The position numbers were made by a program, and so were the translations under genes. The notes beneath the pieces are model-generated. The model ran no database searches. It was given only the letters and a program-made list of their open reading frames with translations, and was not told the DNA's origin. From Catalimonadaceae bacterium JC749 (GTDB lineage: Bacteria > Bacteroidota > Bacteroidia > Cytophagales > Cyclobacteriaceae): 64,000 nucleotides of DNA. Of the stretch, positions 59,252 to 64,000 are shown in pieces (position 1 is the stretch's first letter; each line of letters begins with the position of its first letter). The stretch is from assembly GCA_021730635.1 (NCBI GenBank), contig JAJNNC010000010.1, forward strand, positions 246,321 through 310,320, written 5' to 3'.

Positions 59252-61084
59252 ATGTTAAACGCAACACAAGAGAGTCTTATGTTTCTATATACTGCCAAAC
59301 AAACCTCCATTTTCTTGAAAAATATTCTTTATGGCTTATGGCTGACGCTGATCGTGCTGTCGGCGGCTGCTCAGCCGTCGTCAGAGACACCTGTCCGTCT
59401 GAATCAAGTAGGGTTCTACCCAAATGCACCCAAAATAGCGGTGGTAGAAGGAACATCGGAAGGACCCTTCTATCTGACTACTCCTGATCAGCAGGATACT
59501 GTGTTTACCGGGAATCTGAGCGCAGAAAAAAAATCTCTATTCTCTCAAAAGACAACCCGTATTGCAGACTTTTCAGCATGGCAGACGCCCGGCACTTATG
59601 TCGTCTGTGTACCGGGTATAGCTCCTTCTCATCCTTTTGACATACGGCCGCAGGCTTTCCATGAAGTGGCACAGGCTTCAATGAAAGCCTTTTACTTTCA
59701 TCGTTTGTCTACACCTCTTCCGGAAAAATATGCTGGACCGTGGGCACGTCCGGCGGGTCATCCGGACACAGAGGTGCTGATTCACCCATCGGCTGCTACC
59801 GACCATCGTCCTGCCGGCAGCAAGATCAGAGCACCTCGGGGTTGGTATGATGCTGGCGATTATAATAAGTACATAGTCAATTCAGGGATCACTACCGGCA
59901 CCCTCTTGTCGCTTTACGAAGACTTTCCGGCTTATTTTGATACGCTAGGCCTGAATATTCCTGAGAGTGAAAATGAAATACCCGATTTGCTGGACGAAGT
60001 TTTATGGAACCTCCGCTGGATGCTGACGATGCAGGACCCTGAAGACGGAGGTGTCTACCATAAGCTGACGAATGCCAATTTTGATGGCATGGTGATGCCA
60101 GCAGCAGCTAAGTCACCCCGGTATGTGGTGCAAAAAGGAACAGCCGCTACCCTGAATCTGGCCGCAGTAGCAGCCCAAGCCAGCCGTATTTTTCAAACGT
60201 ATGAACAAGTGTTGCCAGGGCTAGCAGATTCCTGTCTGCAAGCGGCTAGCAAAGCCTGGGAATGGGCCCAGGCACATCCTGCAATGGAATACAACCAAGA
60301 GCAGATGAATGAACAGTATGATCCGGACGTCAGTACCGGTGCTTATGGCGACCAGCATTTTGAGGATGAGTTTATCTGGGCAGCGGCAGAACTCTATGTG
60401 ACAACGCAAAAAGACACTTACTATCAGGCAGTGGATATGTTTCCTGACGATGCCATGCCGCTTCCTTCCTGGTCACAGGTGCGTTTACTGGGGTATTATA
60501 CCCTGGGCCGTTTTAGCAATACGTTGACACCTGCAGCCCAAAAGGACCTGCCTGCTTTGAAAAAAAGGATAAGCTCGATGGCCGACCAATGGATTCGTCA
60601 AGTAGATGATCATGCCTATCAGACGGTGATGGGACAATCGGAAAGGGATTTTATATGGGGCAGTAGTTCGGTTGCTGCCAACCAGGGTATTGCCCTCCTT
60701 CAGGCTTACCGGCTGACTTCTGATAAAAAATATGTCCGTTATGCGTTGTACAATCTGGATTATCTGTTGGGAAGAAACGCGACTGGTTACTCATTTGTGA
60801 CTGGATATGGTGACAAAACGCCGATGCATCCGCATCACCGCCCGTCTGTGGCTGACGGGATAGAAGCACCGGTACCAGGTTGGGTGGCCGGCGGACCCAA
60901 TGCTAATGCACCCCGTCAGGATGGCTGTACTTCTTATACATCCAAGGCCGCCGACGAAGTATATACGGATGATGATTGCTCTTATGCCTCCAATGAGGTA
61001 GCTATCAACTGGAACGCTCCTTTTGCTTATCTGGCTGGTGCCCTGGAAGCACTACAGTTTCAAGTAGGATACGCAGAGCAGTAA
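59252..61084 (+). CDS. GH9 endoglucanase-like secreted glycoside hydrolase
   Basis: 610 residues with an exported N-terminus (hydrophobic run ending LSAAAQPS). An Ig-like CelD_N domain about 45-130 (VRLNQVGFYPNAPKIAVVEG), then the GH9 (alpha/alpha)6 barrel with RGWYDAGDYNKYIVNSG carrying the catalytic base Asp pair, MHPHHRPS and ASNEVAINWNAPFAY with the acid Glu. It cleaves beta-1,4-glucans or related chains. Convergent with the TRAP transporter genes, 26 bp apart. Confidence 0.92.
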   Translation: MLNATQESLMFLYTAKQTSIFLKNILYGLWLTLIVLSAAAQPSSETPVRLNQVGFYPNAPKIAVVEGTSEGPFYLTTPDQQDTVFTGNLSAEKKSLFSQKTTRIADFSAWQTPGTYVVCVPGIAPSHPFDIRPQAFHEVAQASMKAFYFHRLSTPLPEKYAGPWARPAGHPDTEVLIHPSAATDHRPAGSKIRAPRGWYDAGDYNKYIVNSGITTGTLLSLYEDFPAYFDTLGLNIPESENEIPDLLDEVLWNLRWMLTMQDPEDGGVYHKLTNANFDGMVMPAAAKSPRYVVQKGTAATLNLAAVAAQASRIFQTYEQVLPGLADSCLQAASKAWEWAQAHPAMEYNQEQMNEQYDPDVSTGAYGDQHFEDEFIWAAAELYVTTQKDTYYQAVDMFPDDAMPLPSWSQVRLLGYYTLGRFSNTLTPAAQKDLPALKKRISSMADQWIRQVDDHAYQTVMGQSERDFIWGSSSVAANQGIALLQAYRLTSDKKYVRYALYNLDYLLGRNATGYSFVTGYGDKTPMHPHHRPSVADGIEAPVPGWVAGGPNANAPRQDGCTSYTSKAADEVYTDDDCSYASNEVAINWNAPFAYLAGALEALQFQVGYAEQ

Positions 61085-61110
61085 CAAACACTTTTCAGAG
61101 CAGGGGTTGC

Positions 61111-62409
61111 CTATAATCCAAACATCCTGGGCAACCAGAGACTCAATTCAGGAATGTAGGTGACCAGCAGCAGCGCAGCTATCATCGCCAGAAACAGGGG
61201 GAGCAGCGGTCTGATCACTTTGCTGATACTGATATTGGCTACACCGCAGCCTACAAACAGTACGGAACCTACCGGAGGCGTACAAAGTCCAATGCATAGG
61301 TTCAGCACCATCATAATTCCAAAGTGAGTAGGGTCCACACCCAAGGTGGTGACAACCGGAAGAAAAATAGGGGTAAAGATGAGGACGGCTGGCGTCATAT
61401 CCATGAAGATGCCGACAAACAACAGGATCAGGTTGATGATGATAAGCACCACAATTTTATTATCGCTGATAGAGAGTAAGGCTTCGCTGACACCCTGAGG
61501 AATTTTCTCAAAAGACATCACCCAGGACATGCCCATAGAAGTACCTATCAGCAACATCACGATGGCTGTCGTAATGACCGTTTGGATGAGAATGTGAGGC
61601 AGATCCTTTACTTTCACTTGTCTATAAATGAGCATAGACAGCACCAGTGTATAGAGGACAGCGATGGCAGAAGCCTCTGTGGCTGTGAATATACCGGCTA
61701 CGATGCCGCCGATTACGATGATCAACAGCAGCAGACTGGGCACCGCGTCCAAGAACTTCCTGATCACCGCTCTGAGCGGTATTCTTTCGCCAACGGCATA
61801 TTTCTTTTTATAAGAAATGAAGCCAGCCACTACCATGAGCGCCAGACCCACTAAGATACCCGGAAGGTAACCAGCCACAAACAGGGCAGCGATAGAGACA
61901 CCCCCGCTGGCCAGTGAGTAAACAATCAGAATATTGCTGGGAGGAATGATCATACCGGTGGTAGCCGAGGTGATATTGACAGCGGCACTAAAGGGTTTGG
62001 AATATCCTTCTTTTACCATCCGGGGATTCATGATACCTCCTATGGCAGAAGCCGCTGCCACAGCAGAACCAGATATGGCGCCAAACAGCATACAGGCCAG
62101 AATATTGACGTAAGCCAACCCGCCGGGTAGGGTTCCCACCAGCCCTTTGGCAAAATCGATGAGGCGGGCCGCAATACCTCCCCGGTTCATCAGCTGGCCT
62201 GCCAGGATAAAAAAAGGAATAGCCAGCAAAGCAAAACTATCCAAACCGGTAGCCATCCTTTGGGCAAGCGTAGTGAAAGCTGGTTCAGGCGCAATGCTGA
62301 CCAGCATGGTCAGGAGGGTGGAAATACCGATAGAAAAGGCAATGGGAACACCTATCGCCAGCAAAACCACAAAACTTACTACCAGGATAATGACTTCCAG
62401 AAATTCCAT
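61111..62409 (-). CDS. dctM: TRAP transporter large permease (DctM type)
   Basis: 432 residues with about 12 hydrophobic helices and the DctM signature: IPFFILAGQLMNRGGIAARLIDFA, GAISGSAVAAASAIG, IIPPSNILIVYSL, and ILVGLALMVV. It carries substrate across the inner membrane with sodium, together with the DctQ and DctP genes upstream. Last gene of the operon. Confidence 0.95.
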   Translation of the reverse strand: MEFLEVIILVVSFVVLLAIGVPIAFSIGISTLLTMLVSIAPEPAFTTLAQRMATGLDSFALLAIPFFILAGQLMNRGGIAARLIDFAKGLVGTLPGGLAYVNILACMLFGAISGSAVAAASAIGGIMNPRMVKEGYSKPFSAAVNITSATTGMIIPPSNILIVYSLASGGVSIAALFVAGYLPGILVGLALMVVAGFISYKKKYAVGERIPLRAVIRKFLDAVPSLLLLIIVIGGIVAGIFTATEASAIAVLYTLVLSMLIYRQVKVKDLPHILIQTVITTAIVMLLIGTSMGMSWVMSFEKIPQGVSEALLSISDNKIVVLIIINLILLFVGIFMDMTPAVLIFTPIFLPVVTTLGVDPTHFGIMMVLNLCIGLCTPPVGSVLFVGCGVANISISKVIRPLLPLFLAMIAALLLVTYIPELSLWLPRMFGL

Positions 62410-62446
62410 GTGTTTAAAATTTTGTTTTTATTGCCCTTTTCTTTTA

Positions 62447-62941
62447 CTAAAATATTTCTTTACCCTGTTCCTCCGGAGACTCCTGTTTCTCGAAAAGATT
62501 TGCCAAACTATAGTAGATAATAATGGCGCCGCTCAGCGGTACCACCAGATAGACATAGCCTAAAGGAATATTGAGTGAAGGCGAAATTTGTTCTAACGTT
62601 AAAGTGATGTATACCAGTTTGATGCCGCCCCATACCATAGCAAAAAAGGCGAAAAGAGCTACCAGAATGTTGATCAGGATAGTCAGGTTTCTCTCTTTCC
62701 TGCCCTGCAGTTTGTTAGGGAGAATATCAATGGCCAGGTGCAGTTTCTTGCCCGTAACATAACTGGCGCCTAACAATCCCACCCAGATCAGCAGAAATCT
62801 GGCGAGTTCGTCGGTGAAAGAACTGGGTGAACGCACAATATAGCGAGAGGCTACCTGCCAGAGTACATTCAGGACCATCACAGCCATCAGCGTGACCAGC
62901 AATACAAATAAAATGTCATCAATCCATTTTCTCACCTTCAT
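62447..62941 (-). CDS. dctQ: TRAP transporter small permease (DctQ type)
   Basis: 164 residues with four TM helices (about 12-30, 45-65, 85-108, 125-150). Family features: NVLWQVASRYIVRSPSSFTDELARFLLIWVG pattern read in parts and GYVYLVVPLSGAI. Partner of DctM; starts 1 bp after the DctP stop codon. Confidence 0.93.
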   Translation of the reverse strand: MKVRKWIDDILFVLLVTLMAVMVLNVLWQVASRYIVRSPSSFTDELARFLLIWVGLLGASYVTGKKLHLAIDILPNKLQGRKERNLTILINILVALFAFFAMVWGGIKLVYITLTLEQISPSLNIPLGYVYLVVPLSGAIIIYYSLANLFEKQESPEEQGKEIF

Positions 62942-62942
62942 A

Positions 62943-63953
62943 CTAATGCGCCTCGGGTTGGTCTATTAATTTAATTTGCGACTCATCTCCTGCTGCTCTG
63001 ATCTGTTGAATGAGCGAATAGACTTCCGGTTCATTTTGGTAGCTCTCATACATGGGTTCTACTTTTTTAATAAATGGTTCTTTATCCGGAACACTGATAT
63101 TGACACCGGCTGCCTCGACAGCTTCCAACGATTCCTGCTCTGAAGCAGCCCAGAGCTTCTTTTGCACCGCTACCGACTCATCCGCCGCTTCCTGTAGCCA
63201 TTGTTGTTCCTGGGGCGTGAGTTGATTCCAGACAATGGTGCTGATGAGCAGGATATCAGGAACCATGGTGTGCTCATTAAGAGAATAATTTTTGCACACC
63301 TCATAATGGCGGGAAAGATAAAAACTGGGAGGATTATTTTCTGCTCCGTCTACTACACCCTGTTGCAAAGCCGTATAAAGCTCTCCCCACGATATAGGGG
63401 TGGCAGAACCTCCAAAACTTTGCACCATGTTAATAGAAGTATTGCTGGCCTGTACCCTGATTTTAAGTCCACTGAGATCTTCCGGATCGTCTATCGGTTT
63501 ATTGACCGTATAAAAACTGCGGCTGCCGGCGTCGTAATAACACAAACCGCGGAGCCAGTACTTTTCTCCGGCTACCAGCATTTTGTCGCCAATATCACCT
63601 TCCAGTACCCGAAACAAATGCTCTTTATCTTTAAAAATATAAGGCAGGCTGTACACTTTGAAACTGGGTGAAAAGCTTTCCATTACGGAAGCAGATACTT
63701 TGGTCATTCCCAGGCTGCCGATTTGTAGCAGTTCCAGGCACTCCCGCTCACTACCCAACTGGGCATTGGCAAAAATTTCTACTGTTAGCTTACCATTGGA
63801 TTTCTCTTTGACTCTTTCTGCCAGGTATTCCATCGCTTTGTGTACCGAATGCGTCACATCCAATCCATGCGCCAGCTTAATCTCCTTGGTGCGGGAGACT
63901 TGCTGGCAGGAGGATGTCATCTGCCCTATGGAGACAATAGCCAGCCATAGCAT
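62943..63953 (-). CDS. dctP: TRAP transporter substrate-binding protein (DctP type), start possibly beyond window
   Basis: At least 336 residues. DctP features: IKLAHGLDVTHSVHKAMEYL, GKLTVEIFANAQLGSERECLELLQ, the LRGLCYYDAGSRSFYT strand, GLKIRVQASNT and ALQQGVVDGAENNPPSF, the last holding the substrate-carboxylate Arg region. The frame stays open past the ATG at 63953 to the edge (reading LAIGFRLKYV), so the true start and signal peptide may lie upstream. Uronates or other acidic sugars are likely substrates; not provable here. Confidence 0.9.
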   Translation of the reverse strand: MLWLAIVSIGQMTSSCQQVSRTKEIKLAHGLDVTHSVHKAMEYLAERVKEKSNGKLTVEIFANAQLGSERECLELLQIGSLGMTKVSASVMESFSPSFKVYSLPYIFKDKEHLFRVLEGDIGDKMLVAGEKYWLRGLCYYDAGSRSFYTVNKPIDDPEDLSGLKIRVQASNTSINMVQSFGGSATPISWGELYTALQQGVVDGAENNPPSFYLSRHYEVCKNYSLNEHTMVPDILLISTIVWNQLTPQEQQWLQEAADESVAVQKKLWAASEQESLEAVEAAGVNISVPDKEPFIKKVEPMYESYQNEPEVYSLIQQIRAAGDESQIKLIDQPEAH

Positions 63954-64000
63954 GACATATTTCAGGCGAAAACCAATTGCTAGATTTTGACGATACTCCA

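Noticed and set aside
1..64000. tRNA, rRNA, CRISPR array, transposase
   Set aside because: None found by eye: no cloverleaf or rRNA-like stretch, no regular direct-repeat/spacer array, no transposase motif.

Overview
The window is a chromosomal segment of a Bacteroidota bacterium, most likely a polysaccharide-degrading Cytophagales-type genus. Evidence: a SusC/SusD pair behind an ECF sigma factor and FecR anti-sigma factor, an 817-residue outer-membrane receptor of the Bacteroidota OMP type, an HU-like protein of the Bacteroidota type, many lipoproteins, few Shine-Dalgarno sequences, and a CHAT-TPR protein with its own ECF system. No rRNA, tRNA, CRISPR array, insertion sequence or phage module was seen. 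All names rest on motif reading; no database search was run.

Layout. 1-10.2 kb: a nearly all minus-strand cluster of small-molecule and stress genes (Crp/Fnr and WYL regulators, SRPBCC protein, two mandelonitrile-lyase-like cupins, a cyclophilin-like lipoprotein, a Tat-signal zinc alcohol dehydrogenase, two alpha/beta hydrolases, an acetyltransferase, an AraC regulator). A 16-bp motif repeated upstream of three units is a candidate AraC operator. 10.2-18.3 kb: visibly AT-richer patches with toxin-antitoxin-like modules, several decayed: a PIN toxin with a 54-residue partner, an unknown zinc-ribbon gene behind a frameshifted gene, an orphan UPF0175 antitoxin whose toxin is cut down to about 8 codons, an MntA/HepT pair whose HepT carries a 14-bp insertion, and a GNAT-like protein with a 54-residue partner. 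An HU-like gene, a polysaccharide deacetylase and an M49-like peptidase lie between them.

18.4-33.9 kb: Tat-exported intradiol dioxygenase coupled to a hydrolase, the outer-membrane receptor, a BNR-repeat protein, a two-component system with 21-bp-spaced direct repeats in its promoter, SnoaL-like protein, pirin, Crp/Fnr with a dehalogenase-like hydrolase, a soluble histidine kinase, an acidic lipoprotein, and an ECF sigma factor translationally coupled to a membrane protein with a barrel-like tail. 34.2-50.4 kb: a polysaccharide utilization locus (ECF sigma, FecR, SusC with STN domain, SusD, GH31, GH106 rhamnosidase, sialate O-acetylesterase-type esterase, polysaccharide deacetylase, PL22-type oligogalacturonate lyase), best read as a system for an acetylated, rhamnose- and uronate-containing polymer such as pectic rhamnogalacturonan. 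A GH9 glucanase and a TRAP transporter (59.2-64 kb) may extend carbohydrate use.

52.1-59.0 kb holds the most unusual module: two minus-strand lipoproteins, then an ECF sigma factor, a membrane anti-sigma factor with a C-terminal TPR region, two cytosolic paralogues sharing an identical 14-residue N-terminus and an 18-residue motif, and a convergent, exported, membrane-anchored TPR-CHAT caspase-like protein. An 18-bp DNA repeat links the promoter regions of the second paralogue and the CHAT gene. The parts suggest a regulated-proteolysis or stress-signalling circuit.
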